Below, piece after piece: positions 27,371 through 35,444 of a DNA stretch of 64,000 nucleotides. The position numbers were made by a program, and so were the translations under genes. This DNA comes from Solobacterium sp. (lineage in GTDB: Bacteria; Bacillota_I; Bacilli_A; Erysipelotrichales; Erysipelotrichaceae): the NCBI GenBank assembly GCA_017510405.1, contig JAFWNG010000001.1, positions 54,000 to 117,999 on the forward strand, given 5' to 3'. The notes under the pieces are model-generated. The model worked only from the letters and a program-made list of their open reading frames with translations. It was not told where the DNA came from and did no database searches. Within the stretch, counting starts at the first letter, position 1. The number at the start of each line of letters is the position of its first letter.

Positions 27371-27567
27371 TCAACGATATACTTTTTACCGTTGACCAAA
27401 ACGGTATCACCGGGATACAGTTTTCTTCCCCGGCGGTCTTCTTTTTCCCCGTTCACACGGATATCAAGCTGCTTTACGAGGATCTTTGCCTGTCCTCCTG
27501 TATCTGCGATTCCGATGAATTTCAGATACTGCTGCAGGGTGATATATTCCGTTTTGATCTGCTCCAT
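27367..27567 (-). CDS. yaaA: S4-domain RNA-binding protein YaaA family
   Basis: A 66-residue protein made of one S4 domain: ITLQQYLKFIGIADTGGQAKILVKQLDIRVNGE, the two helices and strand that bind structured RNA, ending in [14 protein letters not shown]. The gene sits between dnaN and recF in most Bacillota, as here, and overlaps recF by 4 bases. Its role is not settled; links to the ribosome are suspected from the domain. The start follows GGAGG-like ATCCTATGG sequence with modest spacing. Confidence 0.92.
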   Translation of the reverse strand: MEQIKTEYITLQQYLKFIGIADTGGQAKILVKQLDIRVNGEKEDRRGRKLYPGDTVLVNGKKYIVE

Positions 27568-27590
27568 AGGATACCTCCGAAAACGTTGAA

Positions 27591-27629
27591 AAAAGCCGTA
27601 TTAATTATACCATAATACGGCTCATTTTT
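27591..27629 (-). terminator. Terminator or attenuator after dnaN
   Basis: On the minus strand GCCGTATTA and TAATACGGC form a 9-base stem, followed by a run of T. The loop contains TATAAT, so the same stretch may also hold a -10 element for yaaA-recF-gyrB-gyrA. Both uses are inferences. Confidence 0.7.
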
Positions 27630-27651
27630 CCTTTATTTAAGGCACTTTCTG

Positions 27652-28773
27652 TTAATTATATGTGCGTACCGGAAGAACCAGATGAAGGACTGTTTCATCC
27701 TGCGGATCGACGAGCAGGAACGGCTTCATCGGGCCTGGGAAACGGAGTTCGATCTCGTCGCACTGGAGGGATTTTGCGGCGTCTGCGAGGTAGTTTGCGG
27801 AGAAGCTGATGCACAGGTCGGCACCGGTAAATGAGCAGAACAGATCTTCATCGAATTCACCTACTTCCTGGCTGCGGTTGGACAGCTTTACGCCGTTCTC
27901 CGAGCAGTCGAGACGGTTGATGATCATATTGTCGCTCTTCATGAACATGCTTCTGTCGAGGGCACGGATGAGGTCGGTGCGGTTGATCTTCAGCGTATGT
28001 GCGAACTCGGTCGGGATCAGACGGTCAGTATCCGGATAGATGCCGTCCAGCAGACGGGACTGCAGGATCACGTTTTCGATCCGGAACTGTGCTTTTCTTG
28101 TGTCGATGGCAAAGCGGATCTCTTCACTGCCGGCGGACAGAAGGTTGCTCTTGACTTTATCGAGTGTCTTACCGGGGATGGTGATGTTGAAATCACTGTC
28201 GGAAGAGAACGGGATCGTTTTCTTGGCAAGACGGTAGGAATCGGTTCCAGTGCAGATGAGCGTTCCTGCGGACAGGCGGAAGTTGACGCCGGTGAGAACA
28301 GGGCGTGTCTCCTTGACACTGGCTGCGAACTTTGTCTGATCAATGATCTGCGCGAGAACATCGGAACGGATCGTCATGGAAGATGCCGGTTCGCTGAAGT
28401 CGATGTTCGGATAGTCTGCCGGATTCATGCCGTTGATGCGGAATTCCGCGCTCTTTCCGGAGAACAGTGTCAGTGTTCCGTCGATGTTGTCAATTGTGAT
28501 GGTATCGGAATCGATCTTGCGGCAGATCTGCGTCATCCAGGACGAATCGATCAGGATGCTTCCTTCGGATTCGATCTGAAGACGGTTGTCTTCGGTTGCC
28601 GGGATCGTCTTGCGGATCGAGATGTCTGCGTCGCTTCCGGTGATCACGATGGAAGAATCGGCTGCTTCCAGCAGGATTCCTTTTAATGCCTGCTGCGGTG
28701 AGTTCGGTGATATTGCGGAACTTACGGTCTGTAATGCGTCGTTCAGTTCATTTCTTGCGATGGATAATTTCAT
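27652..28773 (-). CDS. dnaN: DNA polymerase III subunit beta (sliding clamp)
   Basis: Ring-shaped clamp that tethers DNA polymerase III. The 373-residue protein starts MKLSIARNELNDALQTVSSAI and is built of three repeated clamp domains. The middle domain contains RPVLTGVNFRLSAGTLICTGTDSYRLAKK, the typical clamp signature, and the protein ends in MKPFLLVDPQDETVLHLVLPVR, the hydrophobic partner-binding tail. It is 148 bases downstream of dnaA, with DnaA boxes in the gap. Confidence 0.98.
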   Translation of the reverse strand: MKLSIARNELNDALQTVSSAISPNSPQQALKGILLEAADSSIVITGSDADISIRKTIPATEDNRLQIESEGSILIDSSWMTQICRKIDSDTITIDNIDGTLTLFSGKSAEFRINGMNPADYPNIDFSEPASSMTIRSDVLAQIIDQTKFAASVKETRPVLTGVNFRLSAGTLICTGTDSYRLAKKTIPFSSDSDFNITIPGKTLDKVKSNLLSAGSEEIRFAIDTRKAQFRIENVILQSRLLDGIYPDTDRLIPTEFAHTLKINRTDLIRALDRSMFMKSDNMIINRLDCSENGVKLSNRSQEVGEFDEDLFCSFTGADLCISFSANYLADAAKSLQCDEIELRFPGPMKPFLLVDPQDETVLHLVLPVRTYN

Positions 28774-28826
28774 GGCTGCGCCTCCTAATGTAATTAATAT
28801 ATATTCCGGTTTATTGTTATTAAGGC

Positions 28827-28921
28827 TGTGGAAAGTGTGGAAAACTCACCGTAATGCCTTTGTAACAGTAGAAATTTTACTATTTTTTGCTGTGGAAAAA
28901 AAGCGGATAAACTGTGAATAA
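28827..28921. other. DnaA-box cluster in the dnaA-dnaN gap (right half of oriC)
   Basis: Within 150 bases are TGTGGAAAG (28827-28835), TGTGGAAAA (28836-28844), TGTGGAAAA (28891-28899) and TGTGAATAA (28913-28921). These are all-reverse versions of the DnaA consensus TTWTNCACA, some with a mismatch. Between them is an AT-rich stretch (about 28861-28890) suitable for unwinding. Together with the upstream cluster this makes a Bacillus-like bipartite origin. Confidence 0.75.
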
Positions 28922-30289
28922 CTATGCCAGCTGCCTGCGTATTTCATCAATGGCTGTCCGGTAGGAATCGGAAGATTTGATGTTGTTTTCCACTTTTGTG
29001 CAGGCACTGATGACTGTGGAGTGATCCAGACCGCCGAATTCGTCACCGATCTTGGAATACGAGAGATCGAGCAGTTTCCGGCAGAAGTAAATGGCGATAT
29101 GCCGTGCATTCGCAACGTTTTTGGTGCGTGTCTTGGATGTGATCTGCTGTTTTGTCAGGCCGTAGTAGTCTGCGACAGAGTTGATGATCTTGCGCGGGGA
29201 CAGTCCGGTGGATGTGGAAACGACCGCCTGGCTTTTGAGCGCGTTCATAACGGTCTCAAAGCGGATCGTGTCGCCGTCCGGCTGGAACTGTATGGCATAG
29301 AACAGAACACGGTTCAGGGCTCCTTCCAGATCACGTACGTTGCCGGAGAAGTTGGATGCGATGTAATTCAGACCTTCTTCTTCGATCTCGCCGAAGTCAT
29401 AGCTGCTGGAACGGATCTTCAGCTGCAGGATCGCCAGGGATGTTTCAAATTCCGGGGAATCGATCCCGACGGAAAGACCGCTGGAGAACCGGCTGATCAG
29501 TCGGTCTTCAAGGCCGCTGATCTCTTTCGGCTGCCGGTCGCAGGCAATGCAGATCTGTTTGCGGTTATTAACCAGTTCGTTATAGATCGTAAAGAATACT
29601 TCGTGTGATTTTTCCTTGCCGGCAAGGAACTGGATGTCATCCACAAGGAAGAGATCCAGGCTGTACATAAACTGTTTGAATGCTTCGATCTTTCCGTCAT
29701 AGATGGCTTTTACGACCGTCTCAACGAACTTCAGAGATTCGGTATAGTAGATCTTCTTGGTCGGATCGGTACGGCGTACGTTGTTGGCAATGGCCATCAG
29801 AAGATGAGTCTTGCCAAGGCCGGAATTGCCGTAGATAAACAGCGGATTGAAGAACTTGCCCGGTTTGATCGAACAGGCAAGAGCCGCGGCGTGCGACTCC
29901 TTGTTGCAGTCACCGACAATAAAGTTGTCGAATGTCTTATCCGACTGGATCGGCATGGACGGAAACTCATTGATATCGTATTTCGGAGCGGATGTAACAG
30001 AACTTTTCTTCGGAAGCTCATTCTGGGTATATATTTCCAGCGTAATGGGATGATCCAGAGACTGCGTTTCAATGAATGCAGACTCGATCAGATCTGCTTC
30101 GCTCATCATGATCTGCTTGGAAATCACATTCGGTGCCAGAAGGATGACTTTCTCATCCGTAAAGTCATAGACCGAACAGGGTTCATACAGACTGTTGATC
30201 AGCTCCAGATCTATATTTCCGCCGGTACGAAGATACGTCAGTACATCGTTCCAGGTTTTTTTCAGGTACTCATTTTTCCCGGTTGTCAT
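28922..30289 (-). CDS. dnaA: Chromosomal replication initiator protein DnaA
   Basis: AAA+ initiator that binds DnaA boxes, oligomerises and melts oriC. The product from the ATG at 30287-30289 (eight bases after GGAG) is 455 residues. It has N-terminal helicase-contacting domain I, a short linker, Walker A YGNSGLGKTHLLMAIAN, Walker B LDLFLVDDIQFLAGKE, and the C-terminal helix-turn-helix GGLDHSTVISACTKV that reads DnaA boxes. A longer frame from 30457 runs into the box cluster and is rejected. The gene points away from the 30.4-30.7 kb boxes. Confidence 0.98.
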   Translation of the reverse strand: MTTGKNEYLKKTWNDVLTYLRTGGNIDLELINSLYEPCSVYDFTDEKVILLAPNVISKQIMMSEADLIESAFIETQSLDHPITLEIYTQNELPKKSSVTSAPKYDINEFPSMPIQSDKTFDNFIVGDCNKESHAAALACSIKPGKFFNPLFIYGNSGLGKTHLLMAIANNVRRTDPTKKIYYTESLKFVETVVKAIYDGKIEAFKQFMYSLDLFLVDDIQFLAGKEKSHEVFFTIYNELVNNRKQICIACDRQPKEISGLEDRLISRFSSGLSVGIDSPEFETSLAILQLKIRSSSYDFGEIEEEGLNYIASNFSGNVRDLEGALNRVLFYAIQFQPDGDTIRFETVMNALKSQAVVSTSTGLSPRKIINSVADYYGLTKQQITSKTRTKNVANARHIAIYFCRKLLDLSYSKIGDEFGGLDHSTVISACTKVENNIKSSDSYRTAIDEIRRQLA

Positions 30290-30376
30290 AGTAAAAACTC
30301 CACATACATGTTTGTGCAAAGTACATTTTAGGCACTTATCCGATGACTTTCCACCATTAAAATGTTGAAAAAAATT

Positions 30377-30690
30377 TTCTCCACAGCATATGTGGAGAAA
30401 AAAGGTGCTGAATATAGAGGAATTCACAGGTTTTCCACTGTTTTCCACAAAATTCAAAAGTGGAGAATATAGTGGAAAAAGTTTTCACATGTGGATAACG
30501 TGTGGAAAATGTGGAAAAAATGAGTTTATCAACGCCCTTTCCACAATGATCAGTGGATAGAAAAGTGCTTGAAATAAGCACTATTTGTGATTTTTCCACA
30601 GTTATGCACAAATGTGGAAAAACACCCTGAAAACCATGTTGATAAATGCTGTGTTTTGTCCCCAGGAGCAGTTTTTCGACATGTGGATAA
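30377..30690. other. Probable replication origin: DnaA-box cluster upstream of dnaA
   Basis: The gene-free stretch 30290-30775 holds at least ten DnaA boxes. Perfect TGTGGATAA lies at 30490-30498 and 30682-30690. TTTTCCACA or its complement lies at 30441-30449, 30501-30509, 30510-30518, 30592-30600 and 30613-30621. TTATGCACA is at 30602-30610, CTTTCCACA at 30537-30545, and an inverted TTCTCCACA pair at 30377-30385 and 30391-30399. Such density next to dnaA marks oriC in Bacillota. The region also holds the dnaA promoter, which I could not place. It ends at the jag terminator. Confidence 0.92.
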
Positions 30691-30744
30691 CTATTGTTCC
30701 GGTGTTGAAAAACAGAGGAAATACCAGCTGCACAGTGTACAGAC

Positions 30745-30772
30745 AAAAAAAGAAGATCCTGTGCGGATCTTC
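30745..30772 (-). terminator. Terminator after jag
   Basis: On the minus strand GAAGATCC, a GCACA loop and GGATCTTC form an 8-base stem followed by seven T (complement of 30745-30751). It separates the rpmH-rnpA-yidC-jag operon from the origin and would limit transcription into it. Confidence 0.9.
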
Positions 30773-30775
30773 CTG

Positions 30776-31399
30776 TCACTCTGCTGTTTCTGCCTTTGGA
30801 ACGAAGCGGATGCAGACATGTCTGCGGCTGCCTTCGCCTTCGGATTCCGTACGGATGTTGCGCCAGTCATTGAGTGTCTGGTGAATGATCTTGCGCTCAT
30901 CGTTCGGCATCGGATCCAGTTCCGCGTCAACATGGGAACGCTGCACCTGCTTGGCGATGCGCTTTGCCATGGAACGGAGCTTGGTATATCTTTCTTCTTT
31001 GTAGTGGTTGATATCGATCAGAACATCGATTCTCTTCTTGAACTCTGTGTTGACTGCGCCGCGTACGACGGTATTGAAGGCAGCCAGTGTCTTGCCGGCT
31101 TTGCCGATCAGGACAGCGTTGTTGTCAGCGTTGAGGTTGACGATGAAGCCGTTGTCGGTCTCTTCGATTGCAACTTCAATGTCCTGTTCGATTCCTGTGA
31201 AGAAGGAACCGAGATAGTCAAACAGGAATTCTTTAATGTCATCCATGCAGAAGACATCAGCACTGACGGAATTACCGATTCCGAGCAGTCCCTTTTTTTC
31301 ATCTGTAATGTTGTAGAACAGTTCTTCTTTTGCTACACCTTTTTCCTCGGCAGCGATGTCCAGAATTTCTTCAATCGTTTTTGCTGTATAGTTTGTCAT
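30776..31399 (-). CDS. jag: Jag/KhpB-family RNA-binding protein
   Basis: Protein of 207 residues with three parts: an N-terminal Jag domain (NYTAKTIEEILDIAAEE ... KKGLLGIG), a KH domain (NAVLIGKAGKTLAAFNTVV) and a C-terminal R3H domain ending GEGSRRHVCIRFVP. KhpB proteins bind many RNAs and affect cell elongation and division in streptococci. The gene follows yidC by 5 bases, as in most Bacillota, where rpmH-rnpA-yidC-jag are co-transcribed. Only the operon's orientation relative to dnaA is unusual. Confidence 0.95.
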   Translation of the reverse strand: MTNYTAKTIEEILDIAAEEKGVAKEELFYNITDEKKGLLGIGNSVSADVFCMDDIKEFLFDYLGSFFTGIEQDIEVAIEETDNGFIVNLNADNNAVLIGKAGKTLAAFNTVVRGAVNTEFKKRIDVLIDINHYKEERYTKLRSMAKRIAKQVQRSHVDAELDPMPNDERKIIHQTLNDWRNIRTESEGEGSRRHVCIRFVPKAETAE

Positions 31400-31404
31400 A
31401 ATGC

Positions 31405-32280
31405 TCAGCCTTTCTGTTTATCGATCATCTTCTGCACGAGAAGTGTCTTAACGATATTGACACAGGAGTTGATTGCCCAGTACAGAGACATGGCAGACGG
31501 CCACATCAGACCGAACGCAGCAATCATGAAGATCATGTAGTACTGCATCATTTTCTGAGAAGCACCGGTCTCCTGCGGCTTGCGGTGATGTCTGGCAGCT
31601 TCTTCTTTTGCTTTTTTATCAGCGAGCCACTGCGGGATCTTGGAAGAAATGAACTGGCAGACGACCATGAAGATGAACAGAATAAGATAAGCAAACTGTC
31701 CTTCTTTGATACCGGCAAGCGGTGTGGTCTGAAGGTTCATTCCCATGAAGGTTCCATGCTGTACTGCAGAAGATCTCTGTACAGCCATATACATTGCCAT
31801 GATGACCGGGAACTGCAGGAACATCACGAGCATCATTCCGCCGGGATTGATGTCATATTTGTTGTAGAGGGCCTGCATTTCCTGTGCCTGACGCATTTTT
31901 GCGTTCTGGTCATTGCGGCCTTCGTATTTTCTCTGGATCCGTTCGAGTTCCGGCTGAACCAGCTGCATTTTCTGCTGAGCAACAGTAGACTTGAATGTAG
32001 CGGCTGCCAGGATACCGTTGACGATGATCGTTACAAGAGCGATGGCACCGCCGACGCCGAGTGTCGGAGCGATTGCGTTGATCAGACGGGACAGCGGCCA
32101 GACGAAGATGGCACTGAACCAGTTTTCGGTCGACATGATTTCGCCGAATGTTGTCGTTGAGGTGATCTCAACGATATTTCCGTCCGCATCACGGGGGATC
32201 GCACAGCCGGATGCGACGGAGATGATACCGATTACGAGAACCAGTACAAGCAGTTTCTTGGTACGAGGACTGAGTTTCAT
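31405..32280 (-). CDS. yidC: Membrane protein insertase YidC (lipoprotein type)
   Basis: Inserts and folds proteins in the cytoplasmic membrane. The 291-residue precursor has a lipoprotein signal: basic start, hydrophobic core and lipobox ISVASGC with the modified cysteine near residue 26. Five membrane segments follow; the cytoplasmic loop between TM helices (MQLVQPELERIQRKYEGRNDQNAKMRQAQEMQALY) is the coiled-coil hairpin typical of the family. The C-terminus is shorter and less basic than in some YidC2 proteins. It lies 9 bases after rnpA. Confidence 0.96.
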   Translation of the reverse strand: MKLSPRTKKLLVLVLVIGIISVASGCAIPRDADGNIVEITSTTTFGEIMSTENWFSAIFVWPLSRLINAIAPTLGVGGAIALVTIIVNGILAAATFKSTVAQQKMQLVQPELERIQRKYEGRNDQNAKMRQAQEMQALYNKYDINPGGMMLVMFLQFPVIMAMYMAVQRSSAVQHGTFMGMNLQTTPLAGIKEGQFAYLILFIFMVVCQFISSKIPQWLADKKAKEEAARHHRKPQETGASQKMMQYYMIFMIAAFGLMWPSAMSLYWAINSCVNIVKTLLVQKMIDKQKG

Positions 32281-32289
32281 ATATTCTCC

Positions 32290-32634
32290 TTAAGTATTAC
32301 AATCAATAATTTTATCTTTATTCAGCAGTTTTTCCAAGAGCTTTTTATTATCCGCATAGTCCCTGTCTTTGTACCCGAAACGGACGATAATAATGACATC
32401 ACACGGATAGTCCGGAAAGCTGACAATATCCTGACACATCATGCGTACCTGGCGCTTGATCTTGTTGCGGACGACCGCATTTCCGATTTTCTTCGGCAGT
32501 GTAATGCCTATGCGCGCTTCTTCCAGCCTGCGGGGATGATAATACACGGCAAAGGATGAGTTTTTCACACTGCTGTATTTTTTTATAAATTCGGAAAACT
32601 CTTCGGAACTGCAGACACGGTTCTTCTTTTTCAT
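32290..32634 (-). CDS. rnpA: Ribonuclease P protein component
   Basis: Protein cofactor of RNase P, which trims tRNA 5' leaders. The 114-residue basic protein begins MKKKNRVCSSEEFSEFIKK and carries the family signature RIGITLPKKIGNAVVRNKIKR followed by RQVRMM. Size and position after rpmH are canonical. A hairpin lies between rpmH and this gene and may set the ratio of the two products. Confidence 0.97.
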   Translation of the reverse strand: MKKKNRVCSSEEFSEFIKKYSSVKNSSFAVYYHPRRLEEARIGITLPKKIGNAVVRNKIKRQVRMMCQDIVSFPDYPCDVIIIVRFGYKDRDYADNKKLLEKLLNKDKIIDCNT

Positions 32635-32654
32635 AGTTTCCTCCGGATAAGTAA

Positions 32655-32680
32655 GAAAAAAACCACCATAGGTGGCTTTT
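32655..32680 (-). terminator. Hairpin with T run between rpmH and rnpA
   Basis: On the minus strand GCCACC, loop TATG and GGTGGT form a 6-base stem directly after the rpmH stop, followed by TTTTTTT. This is a partial intrinsic terminator or processing stem that would let rpmH be made in excess over rnpA. Confidence 0.75.
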
Positions 32681-32813
32681 AAGCAGTCAGGACCTTTCTT
32701 CCTTTCGCACGGCGTCTCTTGATGACTTTACGGCCGCCTACTGTAGCCATACGTGCTCTGAAGCCGTGAGTAACTTTGGTCTTTTTTTTGCTTGGCTGGT
32801 ATGTTCTCTTCAT
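32679..32813 (-). CDS. rpmH: 50S ribosomal protein L34
   Basis: A 44-residue very basic protein starting [20 protein letters not shown] and ending KGRKVLTA. This is the unmistakable L34 sequence ([25 protein letters not shown]). It starts at the ATG at 32811-32813 after GGAGGTGG. An overlapping ATGAATG start is out of frame. It heads the rnpA-yidC-jag operon and is read leftward, towards dnaA. Confidence 0.98.
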   Translation of the reverse strand: MKRTYQPSKKKTKVTHGFRARMATVGGRKVIKRRRAKGRKVLTA

Positions 32814-32858
32814 TCATGCCACCTCCAACTTTTTTACTAGAAAACAAATAGCGCATTA

Positions 32859-32887
32859 ATAATATACGCCTGTACTTTAAAAGTCAA
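32859..32887 (-). promoter_or_regulatory. rpmH operon promoter
   Basis: TTGACT (complement of 32882-32887) and TATTAT (complement of 32859-32864) are spaced by 17 bases on the minus strand, 45 bases upstream of the rpmH start. The -10 region is AT-rich. No DnaA boxes were seen here, unlike in the rpmH-dnaA gap of Bacillus. Confidence 0.75.
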
Positions 32888-32981
32888 TAAAAGCATGCAG
32901 TAAATACAGGCAAAAATGAGCATAAATCAGTCAAAATCATGAAAAATGCATGGATTCACAAACGAATAAATAAAGAAGAAG

Positions 32982-33006
32982 AGAAAAGACCGCGGGGATG
33001 CGGTCT
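32982..33006 (-). terminator. Terminator after the VanY-like gene
   Basis: On the minus strand AGACCGC, loop ATCCCC and GCGGTCT form a 7-base stem followed by TTTTCTC. It ends the leftward transcript of the carboxypeptidase gene before the rpmH promoter. Confidence 0.85.
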
Positions 33007-33011
33007 GATCA

Positions 33012-33830
33012 TCAGTTATGAGGAATGATATCTTCGTAGATGAATGTGCCGGCTTCTTCCATTCGCCGCACACCCTCTTCACCGATATAGCGGTAATGCC
33101 ACGGCATGTATCCGTAGCCGGTGACATTTTCCTGACCGGCAGGATAACGTTCGATGAATCCGTATTCACGGCTGTGCATAAGCAGCCACTGGCAGGCTTC
33201 TGTTGTAGAGAAATAGATGGTTTTTTCGCTGTTTTCCAGGGAATCTGTGAAATCAATGCAGAGTCCGGTCTGGTGTTCACTGGAACCGGCTTTGAATTCC
33301 TTGATCGCAGCTTCTTTTTCACCGACGAGGTTGACGAGGTTGTCGTAGATGGCTTTCTGGTCATCGTAAGAGATGTAGCCGTCCATGACATAGAGGTCGA
33401 TGCCGTCGTCCTGAGCAGCTTTGATCATTTCTTTCGCTGCTTCTGCGCATTCCTCACGCAGCTGGATGACTTCCGCCGTGCCGGGGAGATACGGGGATAC
33501 CAGATCGGACGGCACATAGTTGGCAGGCAGACCGTGGCTGCGGTCGACCAGCAGCATGACGCTTCTGAGATCGGTAAACTCAGCCGGCAGCGGTTCTCCG
33601 GAAGGTGTCGGCTCCGGCGTTGGTTCCGGAGTGGGTTCTTCGGAAGGAACCGGGGATTCATCCGGTACAGGTGTTGTGTCGGCTGTCGGGGTCGGCGTCG
33701 GTTTCGGACGGTTGTCGATAATGGATTTCATTGCCAGCAGTTCAAACAGTGAAATACATAACAGTACTACGGCAATGATCAATAATATTTCTGTCAGCTG
33801 TATACGGCCGAATCTTCTCTTCTTTCTCAT
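33012..33830 (-). CDS. VanY-family D-alanyl-D-alanine carboxypeptidase
   Basis: Predicted zinc peptidase trimming the terminal D-Ala of peptidoglycan stem peptides. The 272-residue protein has an N-terminal membrane anchor (about residues 12-32) and a Pro/Glu/Thr-rich spacer of repeated PTPEPTPEPTP type up to about residue 78. A VanY (peptidase M15B) domain follows. Metal and catalytic residues are visible in SSEHQTGLCIDF (His and Asp) and MPWHYRYIG (His). It is one gene upstream of rpmH on the same strand but has its own terminator. Similar lone VanY proteins do not imply vancomycin resistance. Confidence 0.92.
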   Translation of the reverse strand: MRKKRRFGRIQLTEILLIIAVVLLCISLFELLAMKSIIDNRPKPTPTPTADTTPVPDESPVPSEEPTPEPTPEPTPSGEPLPAEFTDLRSVMLLVDRSHGLPANYVPSDLVSPYLPGTAEVIQLREECAEAAKEMIKAAQDDGIDLYVMDGYISYDDQKAIYDNLVNLVGEKEAAIKEFKAGSSEHQTGLCIDFTDSLENSEKTIYFSTTEACQWLLMHSREYGFIERYPAGQENVTGYGYMPWHYRYIGEEGVRRMEEAGTFIYEDIIPHN

Positions 33831-33899
33831 ATTCTTTTTCCCTGTTTCAGAATAGATTTATTCTAGCATAACTGTTTCAGATGATACAATGTCCGCTAC

Positions 33900-33928
33900 T
33901 TTTCACAATATTCGAAAGAGATTATAAT
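33900..33928 (+). promoter_or_regulatory. Promoter of the 33952-39468 rightward block
   Basis: TTTTCA (33900-33905) and a perfect TATAAT (33923-33928) are spaced by 17 bases. GGAGG and the ATG at 33952 follow. The gap 33831-33951 also divides this rightward block from the leftward VanY-like gene. Confidence 0.65.
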
Positions 33929-33951
33929 ATCGTTTACGGAGGTTTCTAGTT

Positions 33952-34860
33952 ATGGGACTGATTACTATTTTGCTTTATGCATTAGCTATTTATATGGTTT
34001 TCCGGACAATGATGATGTCCAAACGTACGAAGAAGAACAGAATTCTGATCGATGCCATGCATTCGATCACACAGGAAGATGTGTTCTTTGAAAAGATCAA
34101 TGCCATGATCGAGACAGAAGAAGGTTCCTATAAGACTAAGGCGCAGATCATCAAGCTGTGGGGTATGGCATACCATGAAAGATATGCGCGGTTTGAAGAT
34201 ACTCTGAATGAGATCAATATGGAAACACTGATGCTGAGAGACAGAAACGGCAATATGAGTATCCAGAATGATGAAGATTCCTTCATTTATATGTATCTGG
34301 CAATTCCGGAGATGCTGTATACGACAGGAAATCTGGAAGAGCGGAATATGATGCGTGAGAAGCTTCGTCCGTATGAAGATTTCATGAAGAATCAGATCGT
34401 GTATGCACTGTCGGAAGCGATGGACAAGTGCTTTGAAGAACGGGATGATGAAGGTCTGACGTTCTGTGAGAATCTGCTGGCAGGTGAATACGGCGGATAT
34501 ATCTACAGCAAGTCGATGATCGGTCTGTATAAATCCATGGCCGGAGCGCAGGCTATGAAGGTCTATAAGGAAAAAGGTGATACTGAAAAGTACGAAGAGC
34601 TTGTTCCGATGGTTCAGGAGTTCGCGGAAAGCGGCATCGGCAAAAGATGGGTGAAGGGATTAAAGCTGGACATCAAACCGCTGTCGGAAGAAGAGAATGA
34701 AGACGCGGCAGACGGTGAAGAAGTGGAACCGATGGATGAGGATCTCGACGTTATGGAGGAAGTTAACGAAGAGACAGCAGACATCGGGGAAGCAGCTGAA
34801 GCAGAAGAGGAAACGGAAGGAACTGAGACGGAAAAGACAGACGGCGGAGATGAGGAATGA
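33952..34860 (+). CDS. Membrane-anchored protein of unknown function with acidic tail
   Basis: A 302-residue protein I do not recognise. One N-terminal helix (residues 3-20, LITILLYALAIYMVFRTM) is followed by a basic stop-transfer and a helical cytoplasmic domain that looks like a tetratricopeptide-type or armadillo-like helix array. Recurring phrases are DTLNEINMETL, MYLAIPEMLYTTGN and FCENLLAGEYGGY. The last 55 residues are almost wholly Asp/Glu with little hydrophobic content, a disordered acidic tail. It ends in an ATGA overlap with pth, so it is co-translated with it. Function unknown. Confidence 0.8.
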   Translation: MGLITILLYALAIYMVFRTMMMSKRTKKNRILIDAMHSITQEDVFFEKINAMIETEEGSYKTKAQIIKLWGMAYHERYARFEDTLNEINMETLMLRDRNGNMSIQNDEDSFIYMYLAIPEMLYTTGNLEERNMMREKLRPYEDFMKNQIVYALSEAMDKCFEERDDEGLTFCENLLAGEYGGYIYSKSMIGLYKSMAGAQAMKVYKEKGDTEKYEELVPMVQEFAESGIGKRWVKGLKLDIKPLSEEENEDAADGEEVEPMDEDLDVMEEVNEETADIGEAAEAEEETEGTETEKTDGGDEE

Positions 34861-35444
34861 AGCTGATCGTCGGTCTTGGTAATCCGGGTAAGGAATATGC
34901 AAAGACACGGCACAACAGCGGGTTCATGGCAATGGATAAGCTGGCGGACCGGTGCGGCGTATCTCTTACGACTTCGAAGTGGAATGCTCTGATTGCGAAA
35001 ACGGTGATCAGCGGCGAGCAGGTCCTGCTGATGAAACCGCTGACGTATATGAATCTGTCTGGTCAGGCAGTGGCACAGGCAGTGCATTTCTATCATATTG
35101 AACCGGAAGATATTCTGGTGATCCATGATGATATGGATCTGACAACAGGGTCTGTCCGTATTCGCGGCAAAGGGTCAAGCGGCGGACAGAAGGGAATGAA
35201 GTCGATCCAGCAGGCACTGGGAACGAATGATATCGCGCGCATACGGATCGGTGTGGGGCATTCCCGGCACGGGGATCATGAGATCGTACCGGACTGGGTT
35301 CTGTCACCGATTCCGAAGGCGCAGCAGGAACTGTTTGAAACAGCGCTGACCAGTGCGGCGGATGCGGCGTACAGCTGGGTCAGCGGATCGATCGATGACG
35401 TTATGAACCGGTATACGATCCGGGTCAGAGAAAGTGAGGAATGA
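34857..35444 (+). CDS. pth: Peptidyl-tRNA hydrolase
   Basis: Releases peptides from peptidyl-tRNAs that drop off ribosomes. The 195-residue enzyme starts MKLIVGLGNPGKEYAKTRHN, with the catalytic His in TRHN. It has MKPLTYMNLSGQAV and the segment VIHDDMDLTTGSVRIRGKGS with its catalytic Asp. The C-terminus is longer by a few residues than E. coli Pth. It overlaps the upstream unknown gene by 4 bases and mfd by 11, matching the pth-mfd order found in Bacillus. Confidence 0.97.
   Translation: MKLIVGLGNPGKEYAKTRHNSGFMAMDKLADRCGVSLTTSKWNALIAKTVISGEQVLLMKPLTYMNLSGQAVAQAVHFYHIEPEDILVIHDDMDLTTGSVRIRGKGSSGGQKGMKSIQQALGTNDIARIRIGVGHSRHGDHEIVPDWVLSPIPKAQQELFETALTSAADAAYSWVSGSIDDVMNRYTIRVRESEE

Noticed and set aside
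30290..30457. A longer dnaA reading frame starting at 30457
   Set aside because: The extra 56 codons run through the DnaA-box cluster, are poor in normal residue use and lack a ribosome site; the ATG at 30289 follows GGAG and matches family length.
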